Positions 30,015 through 42,349 are shown, counted from the first letter of the stretch. The stretch: 64,000 nucleotides of DNA from Paenacidovorax monticola (GCF_014489595.1 NZ_CP060790.1:1984001-2048000), one strand, 5' to 3'. Numbers and translations are program-made. The notes: generated by a model not told the origin, from the letters alone.

Positions 30015-31251
30015 ACATTCTCTACATCAACCATTATGCGGGTGGCCCAACTACGGCATGGAGTACCGCCCTTATTACCTAGCCCGCGAATGGGTGCGCA
30101 CGGGGCACGCAGTCACTGTCGTTGCAGCCTCGCAGTCGCATGTGCGTAGAAGACAACCGGCCGTTAGCGGCCGCTTCACCCGCGAATGTATGGATGGCGT
30201 GGATTTCATCTGGTGCGAAACCCCAAAATACCACGGCAATGGTGTGGGCCGTGTGTGCAACATTGCCACCTTTCTGTTCCGGCTGAGTCAATGGAACCAA
30301 TGGCTCCAACAGAAACCTGATGTGGTGATAGCCTCCTCCACTTATCCAGCCGACATTGGCCCTGCCCGCAGATTAGCGCGAACACATGGAGCCAAGCTGG
30401 TTTGGGAAGTGCATGACCTGTGGCCACTGTCGCCCATGGAGCTCGGAGGCATGTCACGCTGGCATCCATTCATCCTCTGGATGCAACACGCAGAGAACGC
30501 CGCCTGCCGAGAAGCCGACATGGTCGTTTCCATGCTACCCAAGGCAGACGCCCATTTGCGCCAACATGGCATGGCCGCTCACAAGTTCGTTCACATACCC
30601 AACGGTATCGACCCGTCCGAATGGACCGACGTAGAAGCCAAAGCCTTACCCGCTGCCCACTCCAAGGCAATTCAGATAGCTCGCGAGCAAGATCACCTGC
30701 TGGTGGCATATACCGGCGCGCACGGCATAGCGAACGCGCTCGACTCGATGCTGGACGCAGCCGCATTGATGCGCCACGAACCCGTCACCTGGCTGCTGGT
30801 CGGCAGTGGGCCAGAGAAGCAGCGACTGCAGCAGCGCGTGAAGTCAGAGAACCTTGACAACGTCATCCTATTGGACCCAGTGCCCAAGGCAGCCATTCCG
30901 GCGCTACTGAAGTCCATGGACGTGCTGTACATCGGTTTACAAAGCGAGCCTTTGTTCCGGTTTGGCATCAGCCCCAACAAACTGATGGACTACATGATGG
31001 CCGAACGCCCCATTCTGTGTGCCATTGCGGCAGGCAACGACCCTGTAAGCGAAGCTCACTGCGGCTTGACGATTGAGCCAGAGAGTCCAAATGCCCTGGC
31101 TGCCGCAGTTCGCATAATTAGCAACCTATCTCTTGAACAACGCGAGCGCATGGGGCGGTCTGGAAAGGCATATGTAGAGAAAAATCATCTCTACCGCGTG
31201 CTGGCAAGAAATTTCATTGAGTCGATCAACCGGGTCGCGGTGAACGTATGA
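30011..31251 (+). CDS. Family 4 glycosyltransferase (apparent frameshift)
   Basis: GT-B glycosyltransferase of about 413 residues after correction. NILYINHYAGGP starts at GTG 30011, overlapping the epimerase stop. The frame changes at CCC 30046-30048, where one added C gives NYGMEYRPYYLAREW. VIASSTYPADIGPA and LVWEVHDLWPLSPMELG mark the acceptor domain; VAYTGAHGIANALD and the donor-site region SPNKLMDYMMAERPI mark the donor domain. It resembles transferases that add N-acetylated amino sugars in O-antigen assembly (WbuB type). Specificity is not proven. Confidence 0.85.
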
Positions 31252-31946
31252 GCCAGAGCGATGAACTTGCCGCAATCCAGGAGCGCTATCAACGCCGAGC
31301 GGCATTACCCGTCGACAGATACTCGCACTTCAGCCCGGATGTCCTGTTGTCCACACAGCAGCGCCAACGCGCCACGGTGCGTCTGCTTTCATCCAGGGGC
31401 ATACGAACTCTGCAGGACTTAGACCTAATGGAAATTGGTTGCGGAAACGGCAGCAACCTGTTGGAGTTTTTACTCCTGGGCGCGACGCCCGAGCGTCTTG
31501 TCGCCAATGAACTGCTTTCCGAAAGATTGCAACATGCACGGAGCGTTCTACCCGACACGGTGCGCTTGTGGCCCGGAAACGCTGCTGACATTGCCCTTGC
31601 AGAAGATTCGTTTGACATCGTTTACCAGTCCACCGTTTTTAGCTCCATCCTTGACGATGCGCTACAAGAAAGCATTGCTACATCAATGTGGCGCTGGCTG
31701 CGCCCCGGCGGCGCCGTGCTCTGGTACGACTTCACCTACAACAATCCACGCAACCCCGATGTGCGTGGAGTGCCCTTGCGCCGCTTGCGGGAATTGTTCC
31801 CGCAGGGGCGCATCACGGCACGACGCGTCACGCTGGCGCCGCCGCTGGCCCGAGCGCTGGTACGCGTGCACCCTGGGCTGTATGGCATCTTCAACAGCGT
31901 GCTGTGGCTACGCACCCACCTGCTGTGCTGGATAGAGAAACCATGA
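31248..31946 (+). CDS. Class I SAM-dependent methyltransferase
   Basis: 232-residue methyltransferase. Motif I is [11 protein letters not shown] (about residues 61-71), followed by an acidic turn and the motif IV region [12 protein letters not shown]. In a glycan cluster it may methylate a sugar, possibly as an end cap; this is inference. Start overlaps the upstream glycosyltransferase by four bases and its stop overlaps the following aminotransferase (ATGA), so translation is coupled. Confidence 0.82.
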   Translation: MSQSDELAAIQERYQRRAALPVDRYSHFSPDVLLSTQQRQRATVRLLSSRGIRTLQDLDLMEIGCGNGSNLLEFLLLGATPERLVANELLSERLQHARSVLPDTVRLWPGNAADIALAEDSFDIVYQSTVFSSILDDALQESIATSMWRWLRPGGAVLWYDFTYNNPRNPDVRGVPLRRLRELFPQGRITARRVTLAPPLARALVRVHPGLYGIFNSVLWLRTHLLCWIEKP

Positions 31947-33100
31947 CCCTCCCCTTTTTGCCCTTTGCCCGCCCCGACATTGGTGACGCCGAGATCGCAG
32001 CCGTCACCGAAGCCCTGCGCTCAGGCTGGGTGACCACCGGACCCAAAACCCGGGAGTTCGAGCAAGCATTTGTCCAGTACCTGGGAGACCACAGGCTCGA
32101 AGCCGTGGCCGTCAACTCGGCCACCGCCGGCCTGCACCTAGCGCTGGAGGCCTTGGGGCTAGGCCCTGGTGACGAAGTGATTGCCCCCACACTGACATTT
32201 ACCGCTACCGTGGAGGTGGTGCGCTACCTTGGTGCTGACCCGGTGCTGGTGGACGTGGATCCTGTGACTTTGAACATAGACCCCGAGAAAATCCGCGCCG
32301 CCATCACCCCGCGCACCAAGGCCATCATACCGGTGCATTACGGTGGCCTAGCCTGCGATATGGATGCGATTTTCTCCATCGCCCGAACGCATGGACTCAA
32401 GGTAGTGGAAGACGCCGCCCACGCCCTGCCAACGACCTGGAAGGGAGCGCTGGTGGGACAGTTGGCGTCCGACGTGACCGCATTCAGCTTCTACGCCAAC
32501 AAGACCATCACCACAGGCGAGGGCGGCATGGCCGTCACGCGCAACCCCGAGATTGCCCAGCGCATGCGCGTGATGCGCCTGCACGGGATGAACCGCGATG
32601 CGTTCGACCGCTTTACCTCCCGAGCCCCCGCCTGGTATTACGAGGTGATCGCCCCCGGTTTCAAGTACAACATGACGGACGTTGCGGCCGCCATGGGAGT
32701 TGAGCAGTTGGCGCGCCTGCCTGCCTTTGTGCAGCGGCGCCAGCAGTTGGCAGCCCGCTACCACCAGCAACTGGCCGCGCTGCCCTTGACCCTGCCTGCC
32801 AACGCGCCTGCCGGTGACACCCATGCTTGGCACCTGTACGTGATTCGCCTGAATGAAGAGGCTGGGCACGAACGTGATGCCGTGATCCAGGCGTTGTCGG
32901 ACCAGGGCATTGGTACCAGCGTTCACTATGTGCCCCTACACCGGCACCCCTACTGGCGCGACCGGTACCAGCTCACGCCCGGCATGTTCCCCGTGGCCGA
33001 AGCAGCCTATCAGTCCATGATCAGCATCCCGATGTTCACCGCCATGAGCGATGCGGATCAAGACCGCGTGATTGCAACACTACACGAGGTGCTGGGCTGA
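31943..33100 (+). CDS. DegT-family UDP-4-keto-sugar aminotransferase (PglE-like)
   Basis: 385-residue PLP aminotransferase beginning [47 protein letters not shown] and the PLP lysine in [13 protein letters not shown] (near residue 191) are present. [17 protein letters not shown] is typical of enzymes that aminate UDP-4-keto-6-deoxy-GlcNAc (PglE, PseC/ArnB branch). Together with the WbpM/PglF-type dehydratase and the adjoining PglC-type transferase it could make the first sugar of the chain. The stop overlaps the next start by one base. Confidence 0.88.
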   Translation: MTLPFLPFARPDIGDAEIAAVTEALRSGWVTTGPKTREFEQAFVQYLGDHRLEAVAVNSATAGLHLALEALGLGPGDEVIAPTLTFTATVEVVRYLGADPVLVDVDPVTLNIDPEKIRAAITPRTKAIIPVHYGGLACDMDAIFSIARTHGLKVVEDAAHALPTTWKGALVGQLASDVTAFSFYANKTITTGEGGMAVTRNPEIAQRMRVMRLHGMNRDAFDRFTSRAPAWYYEVIAPGFKYNMTDVAAAMGVEQLARLPAFVQRRQQLAARYHQQLAALPLTLPANAPAGDTHAWHLYVIRLNEEAGHERDAVIQALSDQGIGTSVHYVPLHRHPYWRDRYQLTPGMFPVAEAAYQSMISIPMFTAMSDADQDRVIATLHEVLG

Positions 33101-33726
33101 TGCCCAAGCGGCTGTTCGACCTAGTGGGAGCCGCCCTCGGCCTGCTGCTGCTGGCCCCTGTGCTACTGGCCCTGGGCCTGTGGGTAGTGCAGGATTCGCC
33201 AGGCCCGGCGTTTTTTCGTCAGCAGCGCGTGGGGCGTGCAGGCCGCTTATTCCACATCTACAAGTTCCGCACCATGCATGCTGAAGCGAGCGGCCCGGCC
33301 ATTACTGTTGGAGCCGACGCGCGCATCACCCACTCAGGCCGGTGGCTGCGGCGCACCAAGGCCGATGAGTTGCCGCAGCTCATCAACGTGCTCCTGGGCG
33401 ATATGAGTCTGGTCGGCCCCCGGCCCGAAGTGCCACAGTACGTCGCGCTCTACCCACAGCCCCTGCGCGACCTGGTGCTGAGTGTGCGGCCCGGCATTAC
33501 GGACCGTGCCTCTATCGAGTTTCGCGACGAAAGCACGCTGCTGGGCCAGAGCAGCGACCCCGAGCGGACCTATGTGGAGCAAATTCTGCCCATCAAGCTC
33601 CACTATGCTGCTGAGTACGCGCGCTCCCACACACTGTGGGGCGACCTCACCATCATCGCGCGCACTGTGTCCGTCTTGTGGGGCTGCCGTCCCAAAGGGA
33701 ACATGGCGCCAAAAGACGGCATGTAG
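33100..33726 (+). CDS. Undecaprenyl-phosphate sugar-1-phosphate transferase (PglC/WcaJ family)
   Basis: 208-residue polyprenyl-phosphate phosphoglycosyl transferase. A single N-terminal hydrophobic segment ([20 protein letters not shown]) is followed by [20 protein letters not shown] and the conserved [31 protein letters not shown] and [16 protein letters not shown] complete the core. The short size without extra N-terminal helices matches the monotopic PglC type. It starts glycan assembly by loading a UDP-sugar phosphate on undecaprenyl phosphate at the inner membrane. Last gene of the cluster. Confidence 0.92.
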   Translation: MPKRLFDLVGAALGLLLLAPVLLALGLWVVQDSPGPAFFRQQRVGRAGRLFHIYKFRTMHAEASGPAITVGADARITHSGRWLRRTKADELPQLINVLLGDMSLVGPRPEVPQYVALYPQPLRDLVLSVRPGITDRASIEFRDESTLLGQSSDPERTYVEQILPIKLHYAAEYARSHTLWGDLTIIARTVSVLWGCRPKGNMAPKDGM

Positions 33727-33730
33727 CCGA

Positions 33731-33736
33731 TAAAAT
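33731..33736 (+). promoter_or_regulatory. Candidate -10 box for lysS
   Basis: TAAAAT lies 52 bases before the lysS ATG and just after the stop of the glycan cluster. It matches five of six -10 positions. No good -35 is visible, so the assignment is weak. Confidence 0.3.
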
Positions 33737-33788
33737 GGGAGGTTTGGCTGAACCCAGCCCTCATTCACGCCACCGCACCACGGCCCCT

Positions 33789-35309
<1,521 letters not shown>

Positions 35310-35381
35310 GGCACGCGCATACACTCGGCGCATGGGAGGTCTCCGGCCTCCCGCCGTATGACTTCCCCATAAGGGATCGCG

Positions 35382-36425
35382 ATGACGACGCCACCACCAG
35401 CCATCCATGCCTCCGCCGCCCGGGCCGCCGCGCCCGACGGCCCCACGGGACCCTTCTCAGTACTGGTGGTGGACGATCTGGCCTCGGTCCGCTCGGCCCT
35501 GGTCGCGGAACTGCGGCATGCGGGCGTGCCCGAGATCCTCGAAGCCGGCACGGGCGACGTGGCGCTGGAGCTGTTCAAGCAGCGGCGCCCCGACCTCGTT
35601 CTGCTCGACATCAAGCTGCCCGGCAGGGACGGCTACTGGGTGGCCCAGCAGATGCGCGAGGCCGAGCCCGGCGACTGGACACCCATCATCTTCCTGTCGG
35701 GCCTGGACAGCGATCTGGACGTGTGGCGCGGCATCGAGTCGGGCGGCGACGACTACCTCGTCAAGCCTGTCAAGCCCATCGTGCTGGTGGCCAAGCTGCG
35801 CGCCATGCGCCGTCTGCTGGACATGCGCCGCCGCCTCGTGGCCATGTCGGCCGAGTTGCACCTGGCCAACCAGCGCCTCAACGAGATGGTCGAGGTCGAT
35901 GCGCTCACGGGCCTCGTCAACCGGCGCGGCTTCGACCGCATCCTGCACAGCGAGATCCTGGCGGCGCGGCGCGACGGCACACCGCTCACGCTGATGCTGT
36001 GCGACCTGGACCACTTCAAGGCCTACAACGACGCCGGCGGCCACGTGCAGGGCGATGCCTGCCTCAAGGAAGTGGGCCGGCTGCTGCGCGAGGTCTGCGT
36101 GCGCCCGCGCGACATCGCGTCGCGCTACGGCGGCGAGGAGTTCGCGCTCATTCTGCCCAACACACCCCGCTCCGGCGCCATGACGTTCGCGCGCGCCCTG
36201 GGCCAGGTGCTCAAGGTGCGCGGCATCTCGCACCCAGACTCGCCGCTGGGCGGCATCCTGACGCTCTCGGGTGGCATCACCACCTGCGTGCCCGATGAGA
36301 ACACCAGTGCCGAAAGCATGATCATGCGGGCCGACCAGGCCCTGTACGCGGCCAAGGCCCAGGGCCGCAACCGCTTCTTCAGCTTCGAGATGCAAATGGA
36401 CACCATCGAGCAGCTGCGCGGCTGA
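35382..36425 (+). CDS. REC-GGDEF diguanylate cyclase response regulator
   Basis: 347-residue two-domain protein. The receiver domain (about residues 27-145) shows the acidic pair in LVVDDL, the phospho-acceptor Asp in LLDIKLPGRDGY and the Lys in YLVKPVKP. A short helical linker leads to the GGDEF domain (about 175-345) with the active-site motif GGEEF. RPRD five residues before it is an intact inhibitory I-site, so product feedback is expected. It makes cyclic di-GMP when phosphorylated. No histidine kinase is encoded nearby. Confidence 0.92.
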   Translation: MTTPPPAIHASAARAAAPDGPTGPFSVLVVDDLASVRSALVAELRHAGVPEILEAGTGDVALELFKQRRPDLVLLDIKLPGRDGYWVAQQMREAEPGDWTPIIFLSGLDSDLDVWRGIESGGDDYLVKPVKPIVLVAKLRAMRRLLDMRRRLVAMSAELHLANQRLNEMVEVDALTGLVNRRGFDRILHSEILAARRDGTPLTLMLCDLDHFKAYNDAGGHVQGDACLKEVGRLLREVCVRPRDIASRYGGEEFALILPNTPRSGAMTFARALGQVLKVRGISHPDSPLGGILTLSGGITTCVPDENTSAESMIMRADQALYAAKAQGRNRFFSFEMQMDTIEQLRG

Positions 36426-36482
36426 CGTGGCGTGCCGGCATCCACCTCCAACGGGCGCCCGGCGCCCTGAACCCGCCGCCCC

Positions 36483-37145
36483 ATGGCCACTGCACGCACC
36501 CTGAAAGACCGCCTGCCCGAATGGACGCAGGACTGGCTCGACGTCATCATCCCCGGCACGCAGATCCTGCTGATCCTTGGCGTGGCCTGGCTGCTTCAGC
36601 ACCTGCTGCGCCGGCTGGTCACGCGCGCCAGCCGGCACTACGGCCTGCCGAACGAACTTCTGGTGCCCGTGAACGGGTCGATCCGCTGGATCATCATGGC
36701 CAGCGCCCTGCTGCTGGTGCTCGAACGCATGGGCGTCTCGGCCACCGTGCTGTGGACGGCCTTCACGGGCTTTGCCACCGTGGGCGCCGTGGCGTTCTTC
36801 GCGGCCTGGAGCGTGTTGTCGAACCTGTTCTGCGCGCTGCTGATCCTCACGGTGGGGCCGTTCCGGCTAGGTGACTACATCGAGGTGCTCGACACGGCCG
36901 AGAAGCCCGGCGCCAAGGGCCGGGTGGTCGACATCAACCTGCTCTACGTGACGCTGGAAGACTTCCACCATGGCACGGAGCATCCCGTGCTGCTGCAGAT
37001 CCCGAACGCACTGATCTTCCAGCGGGTGGTGCGCCGCTGGACCAGCGCGCCGCCCCATGGCACCCCTCGGTCCACCGCGCCAGCGGCGGTGGCTCCGGCC
37101 GCGCCGGCAGAGCCGGCCAGCGTGCAGCCGCAGTCCCATTCCTGA
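36483..37145 (+). CDS. MscS-family mechanosensitive ion channel protein
   Basis: 220-residue small MscS-like protein. Three hydrophobic segments (about residues 22-40, 68-82, 90-120) include the pore-like helix TVGAVAFFAAWSVLSNLF. A beta domain follows (FRLGDYIEVLD, GRVVDINLLYVTL) and the C-terminus is Ala/Pro-rich. The N-terminus is shorter than in E. coli MscS. Expected role: inner-membrane tension or ion valve during osmotic downshock. It starts 57 bases after the diguanylate cyclase and may be cotranscribed. Confidence 0.85.
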   Translation: MATARTLKDRLPEWTQDWLDVIIPGTQILLILGVAWLLQHLLRRLVTRASRHYGLPNELLVPVNGSIRWIIMASALLLVLERMGVSATVLWTAFTGFATVGAVAFFAAWSVLSNLFCALLILTVGPFRLGDYIEVLDTAEKPGAKGRVVDINLLYVTLEDFHHGTEHPVLLQIPNALIFQRVVRRWTSAPPHGTPRSTAPAAVAPAAPAEPASVQPQSHS

Positions 37146-37166
37146 CGGATCACCCGCAGCCAGCGG

Positions 37167-37346
37167 TCAACGGCCGGTTGCCGACGAAGCGACGGCGGCA
37201 GGCACCGTCGAAGGAGTCGGTGGCTGGGGCTTGGGCAGGCGGTCGCAAGCGGCAAGCGCGCATGCGGCCACAACGGCGAGACACAGGGCCGCACGGCCAT
37301 GCCCCACGACAGTGCGGACCGGGCGCGGAAAGCGGGAAGACACCAT
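37167..37346 (-). CDS. Small predicted lipoprotein
   Basis: 59-residue ORF from ATG 37346. A basic start (SRFPRPVRTVVGHGR) is followed by a hydrophobic stretch and the lipobox LAAC near residue 34, then a Pro/Ala-rich tail. It is convergent with the MscS gene. No family recognised; the lipobox is the only support. A longer frame from 37385 exists but adds an unlikely Arg-rich start. Confidence 0.5.
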   Translation of the reverse strand: MVSSRFPRPVRTVVGHGRAALCLAVVAACALAACDRLPKPQPPTPSTVPAAVASSATGR

Positions 37347-37505
37347 GGCGTTTTCCTCCTGGCGAGCCCGTGGACGCCCAGGCATGGCGCCTGCGGAAGC
37401 CCGCAGCGGTGGGGGGGATACCTCTCCAACGCCTCAGTGTGAGCGCCGCGTTGACGCCCCTTGTAAATCTTTGTGGCGCGGCGCGGCAGCCGCTCCACAA
37501 GCGCC

Positions 37506-38588
37506 CTACGGCAGCAGGTCCAGCGCCTGCATGTAGGCGGGCTGCAGCATCAGCTCATCCCAGGGAATGGGCAGCGTTTCGGGCAGCAGGGCGAGGCGGC
37601 GTGCCTCGCTGTCGGGGCTGGGCTGCCAACTGCCGGCCTGCCGGGCGGCTGCCAGTCCGTCCAGCAGTTCGTCCACGGCCCGCCCGTCGCCCAGGCTCTG
37701 GTTGCACAGCAGCACGAGGTCGCAGCCCGCATCGAGCGCGGCCACGGCGGCATCGGTGTAGCTCACGACCTGGCCGTCGAGGCGGCGCGCGCCCTCCATG
37801 CTGAGGTCGTCGCTGAAGATCGCGCCATCGAAGCGCATCTGGCCACGCAGGATGTCCTGCAGCCAGGTGCGCGAAAAGCCCGCGGGACGGCTGTCCACCT
37901 TGGGATAGATCACATGGGCCGGCATCACGCTCGTGAGCGTGCGCGAGAGCCAGGGGTATGGCGCCGCATCGTCGGCCAGGATGGCCTTGAGGCCGCGCTT
38001 GTCCACGGGGATCTCAGTGTGCGAGTCGGCCTTCACGAAGCCATGCCCCGGAAAGTGCTTGCCGCAATTGGCCATGCCGGCCTGCAGCAGACCATGCATG
38101 AGGCTCTTGGCCAGCAGCGCGACCACGCGCGGATCGCGGTGGAAGGCGCGGTCGCCGATCACGCCGCTCTCGCCCCAGTCGAGGTCCAGCACGGGCGTGA
38201 AGCTGAAATCCACCCCGCAGGCACGCAGCTCGCTGCCCAGCACATAGCCCGCGGCCGTGGCCGCATTGGTAGCCTGCATGGCACCGCTGCCCGCGCCGCC
38301 CTTGCCGTCCCGCATCCACAACTCGCCCAGGGCACGCATGGGCGGCAGGTGCGTGAAACCGTCGGTGCGGAAGCGCTGCACGCGCCCGCCCTCGTGGTCC
38401 ACGCAGATCAGCAGGTCGTCGCGCACGGCCTTGATGGCGCTGGTGAGTTGCAGCAGCTGCGCGCGGTCCTGCCAGTTGCGGGCAAACAGGATCACACCGC
38501 CCGTGAGCGGATGGGCCAGGCGGCGGCGGTCGTCGGCGCTGAGGGTGGTGCCGGCAACGTCGAGGATGATGGGTGCGTGTTCGGTCAT
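37506..38588 (-). CDS. nagZ: Beta-N-acetylhexosaminidase (peptidoglycan recycling)
   Basis: 360-residue glycoside hydrolase family 3 NagZ, which removes GlcNAc from anhydro-muropeptides in the cytoplasm. CVDHEGGRVQRFR, the catalytic loop KHFPGHGFVKADSHTE and the nucleophile Asp region FSDDLSMEGA are present. ATG 38588 gives MTEHAPIILDVAG, the family start; an upstream frame extension is discarded. Last gene of the long minus-strand string from rpoE and lepA; in related genomes it also follows acpS. Confidence 0.95.
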   Translation of the reverse strand: MTEHAPIILDVAGTTLSADDRRRLAHPLTGGVILFARNWQDRAQLLQLTSAIKAVRDDLLICVDHEGGRVQRFRTDGFTHLPPMRALGELWMRDGKGGAGSGAMQATNAATAAGYVLGSELRACGVDFSFTPVLDLDWGESGVIGDRAFHRDPRVVALLAKSLMHGLLQAGMANCGKHFPGHGFVKADSHTEIPVDKRGLKAILADDAAPYPWLSRTLTSVMPAHVIYPKVDSRPAGFSRTWLQDILRGQMRFDGAIFSDDLSMEGARRLDGQVVSYTDAAVAALDAGCDLVLLCNQSLGDGRAVDELLDGLAAARQAGSWQPSPDSEARRLALLPETLPIPWDELMLQPAYMQALDLLP

Positions 38589-38637
38589 GCGGAAAATGCG
38601 GTTTGCTATTGTTTTGAAAGCAGCTTGCGCCCGATAG

Positions 38638-39045
38638 TCAAGCGCCAGTGCCGGTTTTCTTCTCGACCACACAGAAGCTGGCGGCGTAGTCGGTTTCGTC
38701 GGTCACGCTCAGGTGGGCCACGAGGCCGCGGGCCTCGAACCACTCCTTGAGTGCACCATGCAGCACGATGGTGGGCTGGCCGCTGGGCAGCTTGGCCACT
38801 TCGCAGGCCCGCCAGGTCATGGGCATGCGCATGCCCAGGCCGATGGCCTTGCTGAACGCCTCCTTGGCCGAGAAGCGCGTGGCCAGGTAGCGCAGGCCGC
38901 GCTCGGGCCAGCGCGCCGTGCGCTCGCGCCAGGTGCGCAGTTCGGCCTCGCTCAGCACCTTCTCGGCAAAACGGTCGCCGTGGCGCGCCAGGCTGTCCCG
39001 GATGCGGCGCACATCGCAGATATCGGTACCAATGCCGTAGACCAT
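38638..39045 (-). CDS. acpS: Holo-[acyl-carrier-protein] synthase
   Basis: 135-residue phosphopantetheinyl transferase that activates Acp[13 protein letters not shown] carries the Mg-binding Asp and [14 protein letters not shown] carries the conserved Glu and Lys. ATG 39045 gives the standard N-terminus MVYGIGTDI. It lies between pdxJ and nagZ, the usual betaproteobacterial order. The gap to nagZ and the acpS 3' end contain a degenerate trace of the palindromic repeat. Confidence 0.95.
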   Translation of the reverse strand: MVYGIGTDICDVRRIRDSLARHGDRFAEKVLSEAELRTWRERTARWPERGLRYLATRFSAKEAFSKAIGLGMRMPMTWRACEVAKLPSGQPTIVLHGALKEWFEARGLVAHLSVTDETDYAASFCVVEKKTGTGA

Positions 39046-39066
39046 GGTTTCAGATCCAATCTGCCC

Positions 39067-39091
39067 ATGGCGCTTGCCAGGCAAGCGCCAT
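39067..39091. repeat. Palindromic intergenic repeat copy (pdxJ-acpS)
   Basis: ATGGCGCTTGC (39067-39077) and GCAAGCGCCAT (39081-39091) are perfect 11-base arms around CAG, followed by CAGCTATGAAAT. Same family as the element at 15879-15927. It lies in the 57-base gap between pdxJ and acpS. Confidence 0.75.
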
Positions 39092-39102
39092 CAGCTATGA
39101 AA

Positions 39103-39882
39103 TCAGGAGTTTTTGCCCGCCATGCCCGCGTCGATGCACTGCTGGTAGGCGCGCACCGTGGCGGCGTAGCCCAGCTCCAGCGCATCGGCAATGAGCGCGT
39201 GGCCGATGGAGACCTCGGCCAGACCCGGCACCGCGCGCACGAAGGCCGGCAGATTGTCGCGGTTGAGGTCGTGGCCCGCGTTCACGCCCAGGCCCGCGTC
39301 GAGAGCGGCCTGGGCCGCATCGCGGTAGCGCGCGAGCTCCACCGCTTCGCGGTCGGTGCCCCAGGCGGCGGCATAGGGTTCGGTGTACAGCTCGATGCGG
39401 TCCGCGCCCACCGCGCGCGCGGCGGCCATCTGCGCGGGGACGGGGTCCATGAACAGGCTCACGCGCACGCCCAGCGCACGGCATTCGGCGATCAGGGGCT
39501 GCAGGCGCTCGGCGTCCTGCGGAAAGCTCCAGCCGTGGTCGCTGGTGAACTGGTCCTCGCTGTCGGGCACGAAGGTGGCCTGGTGGGGGCGCACCTTGCG
39601 GATGAACTCCATGAGGTTGTGCGAGGGGTTGCCCTCGATGTTGAATTCGGCCTGCGGCCAAGCACGCATCAATTCGTGCAGTTCGTACACGTCCTGCGCC
39701 CGGATGTGGCGCTCGTCAGGGCGCGGATGCACCGTGATGCCCTGAGCGCCCGCCTCCAGGCACAGCCGCGCGGCACGCGTGACGCTGGGAATGCCCAGGT
39801 GGCGCGTGTTGCGCACCAGGGCGACCTTGTTGACGTTGACCGAGAGCGCAGTGCGCACGGTGCGGGAAGGGGATTGGGTCAT
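39103..39882 (-). CDS. pdxJ: Pyridoxine 5'-phosphate synthase
   Basis: 259-residue TIM-barrel enzyme that condenses 3-amino-2-oxopropyl phosphate with deoxyxylulose 5-phosphate. [20 protein letters not shown] and [17 protein letters not shown] are the characteristic N-terminal and phosphate-region phrases, and [14 protein letters not shown] is near the C-terminus. ATG 39882 overlaps the recO stop by four bases. Full length. Confidence 0.96.
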   Translation of the reverse strand: MTQSPSRTVRTALSVNVNKVALVRNTRHLGIPSVTRAARLCLEAGAQGITVHPRPDERHIRAQDVYELHELMRAWPQAEFNIEGNPSHNLMEFIRKVRPHQATFVPDSEDQFTSDHGWSFPQDAERLQPLIAECRALGVRVSLFMDPVPAQMAAARAVGADRIELYTEPYAAAWGTDREAVELARYRDAAQAALDAGLGVNAGHDLNRDNLPAFVRAVPGLAEVSIGHALIADALELGYAATVRAYQQCIDAGMAGKNS

Positions 39883-40640
39883 AGCGATTGCAGGTCCATC
39901 ATGAGCTGGCGGGTGCGCAGCACGGGGCTGCCGCAATGGTATTGCAGCAGCGTTCGCAACTGGGGCTTGAGTTCGGCCGCCACGCCGGCACACGCGCGCA
40001 GCGTGGCGGGATAGCAGGCGGCGGCATCCAGAGCCCACTGCAGGGCGCGCCACTGAGCGCCGGCCAGGGTGGAACGGTCACCCGCAGCCTCCATGCGCAG
40101 CCCTCCCTCGGGCACCAGCGCATAGCGCCGTTCGGGTTGCAGCGGGGCCAGGGTAAGCGTTTCCGCGTCAAGGCCGGGCAGCAGGCCCAGCTCGCGCAGC
40201 AGCAGCAGCTCGAAGGCGCGCAGCACGGCCTCCAGCGCATCGCCATGCTTGCTGGCCAGCACGCGCACCACGCCCGCATAGATGTCGAACAGGGCGGCAT
40301 GCGGGTCGTCGCGCGCCGTGAGGCGCAGCAGCAACTCGTTCAGGTACAGGCCCGAGAGCAGCGCATCGCCCGTGGGCATGACATGCCCGCCCACCCATTC
40401 CGCGCCCTTGAGCGCGTGGATGTCGGCCTGCCCTTCCCCGCCCTGGCTGTAGGCCACGCGCAGAGGCTGCAGCGGCAGCAGCACGGGCCGGAAGTTGGAA
40501 GTGGGCTTCTTGGCCCCCTTGGCCACCAGCGCCACGCGCCCCCGATGGCGCGTGAACACTTCGAGGATCAGGCTCGACTCGCTCCAGTCGTAACTGTGGA
40601 GCACGAACGCGGGCTCATCGGAAATGCGCTTGGCGGCCAC
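39879..40640 (-). CDS. recO: DNA repair protein RecO
   Basis: 253-residue RecO, which with RecR loads RecA on SSB-coated single strands. The N-terminal OB fold ([34 protein letters not shown]) and the helical C-terminal domain are recognisable. The zinc-like Cys cluster of some RecO proteins is not evident. Start ATG 40640 lies 15 bases after the era stop; end overlaps pdxJ. Confidence 0.92.
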   Translation of the reverse strand: MAAKRISDEPAFVLHSYDWSESSLILEVFTRHRGRVALVAKGAKKPTSNFRPVLLPLQPLRVAYSQGGEGQADIHALKGAEWVGGHVMPTGDALLSGLYLNELLLRLTARDDPHAALFDIYAGVVRVLASKHGDALEAVLRAFELLLLRELGLLPGLDAETLTLAPLQPERRYALVPEGGLRMEAAGDRSTLAGAQWRALQWALDAAACYPATLRACAGVAAELKPQLRTLLQYHCGSPVLRTRQLMMDLQSL

Positions 40641-40655
40641 GGCGCGCAGGCGGAC

Positions 40656-41670
40656 TCACTCGTAGCCGAACGAGCGCACACGCGCCTCGTCGTCGGCCCA
40701 GCCCGAGCGCACCTTGACCCAGACTTCGAGGAACACCTTGGCGTCCATGAGCTTTTCCAGCTCCTGGCGCGCCTCGGTGCTGATGCGCTTGAGGCGCTCG
40801 CCCTTCTCGCCGATCACCATGGCCTTGTGGCCATCGCGCTCGACGACGATGGTCGCGGCAATGCGCAGGAAGCGCTTGTGCTGCTTGCTCTTTTCCTCGT
40901 CGAACTTGTCGATGACCACCGTGGAGGTATAGGGCAGCTCGTCGCCGGTGAAGCGGAACAGCTTCTCGCGCACGGTCTCGCTGGCCAGGAACTTCTCGCT
41001 GCGGTCCGTGAGTTCGTCCTCGGCATACCACCAGGGCTGCTCGGGCAGGTACTTCTCGCAAATGCCGAACAGACGCTCGATATCGCCCTTGTTCTTGGCC
41101 GACATGGGCACGAACTCCGCGAACGGGTGGCGCTCCTGCATGCCCTTGAGCCAGGGGGCAATCTCGGCACGGCGGTGCACCACATCGAGCTTGTTCGCGA
41201 TCAGCAGCGTGGGGATGCCGGGCTTGAACAGCGACAGCACCTTGGCGTCGGCCAGGGTGAAGCTGCCCGCTTCGACCACGAAGAGGATCAGGTCCACGTC
41301 GCCGATCGCGCCCATCACGGTCTTGTTGAGCGATTTGTTGAGCGCCGTGCTGTGCTTGGTCTGGAAGCCTGGCGTGTCGACGAACACAAACTGCGTGGCG
41401 CCCTGCGTGCGGATGCCCGTGATGCGGTGGCGCGTGGTCTGCGCCTTGCGCGAAGTGATGCTGATCTTCTGCCCCACGAGGGCGTTCATCAGCGTGGACT
41501 TGCCCACATTGGGCTTGCCCACAATGGCGATCAGGCCGCAGCGCTGGCCAGCGGGATCGGCAGCCATGCCAGCAGGCCGCGCAGCGGCCAGCATGGCTTC
41601 GAGGTCGTCGGGGCGGCGGGAGCCTGCATCTTCTGCACTGGCGGCTCCCTCTTTGGTAGCGTCGGTCATG
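40656..41670 (-). CDS. era: Ribosome-assembly GTPase Era
   Basis: 337-residue GTPase that binds 16S rRNA 3' end during 30S maturation. G1 is [12 protein letters not shown]3 is DTPGFQ, G4 is NKLD, and the C-terminal KH domain has [20 protein letters not shown] 41670 (TDATKEG) gives an Ala-rich N-terminal extension of about 50 residues before the G domain, seen in several Burkholderiales. The start overlaps rnc by five bases. Confidence 0.95.
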
Positions 41671-42349
41671 GGTGTCTTGCTTTCAATGTGGCCAGCATGG
41701 CGGCGGCCGCGGCCTGCTCGCCGGCACGGCGCGAGCCCCCGATGCCGCGCTCGGTCAAGCCCCATTCCGGAATGTCGCACTCCACGTCGAAGGTCTGGCG
41801 GTGCGCGGCGCCCACCGTGCCCACGACGCGGTACTGGGGCAGCTTCATTTTGCGGCCCTGCAGCCACTCCTGCAACGCGGTCTTGGCGTCCTTGGTGGCG
41901 GCCTGCATCTGCGGATTGATCTCCACGCCCGCGAACAGCTGGCGCACGAGCTTCTCGGCCCGAGCATAGCCCGCATCGAGGTACACGGCGCCGATCAGCG
42001 CCTCCAGCGCATCGGCCAGGATGGATGGGCGGGCCTTGCCGCCGGATTTGGACTCCCCCTCGCCCAGCCGCAGCACGTCGGCCACCTGGAGCCGCAGCGC
42101 CAGCTGGTGCAGCGTGTCCTGCTTGACGAGGTTGGCGCGCACGCGCGAGAGATCGCCCTCGGGCAGGGAGCCCAGCCGTTCATACAGCAGGCTGGACACC
42201 GCCAGGTTCAGAACCGAGTCGCCGAGGAATTCCAGGCGCTCGTTGTGGTCAGCCGAAAAGCTGCGGTGCGTGATGGCACGCTGCAGCAGCGAGGGGTCGG
42301 AAAAGGAATGCTGCAGGCGGTCCTGCAGCGCAAGAAGACTGGGGTGCAC
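41666..42349 (-). CDS. rnc: Ribonuclease III
   Basis: 227-residue double-strand-specific RNase. The signature [16 protein letters not shown] lies near residues 38-53, the second acidic region is [15 protein letters not shown], and a dsRNA-binding domain follows (about 155-225, with [18 protein letters not shown]). Acts in rRNA and mRNA processing. Coupled to era downstream. Confidence 0.96.
   Translation of the reverse strand: MHPSLLALQDRLQHSFSDPSLLQRAITHRSFSADHNERLEFLGDSVLNLAVSSLLYERLGSLPEGDLSRVRANLVKQDTLHQLALRLQVADVLRLGEGESKSGGKARPSILADALEALIGAVYLDAGYARAEKLVRQLFAGVEINPQMQAATKDAKTALQEWLQGRKMKLPQYRVVGTVGAAHRQTFDVECDIPEWGLTERGIGGSRRAGEQAAAAAMLATLKARHP

Noticed and set aside
39888..41969. 693-codon plus-strand frame opposite pdxJ, recO and era
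   Set aside because: Covers three well-supported minus-strand genes, His/Gln/Ala-rich composition, no domain.
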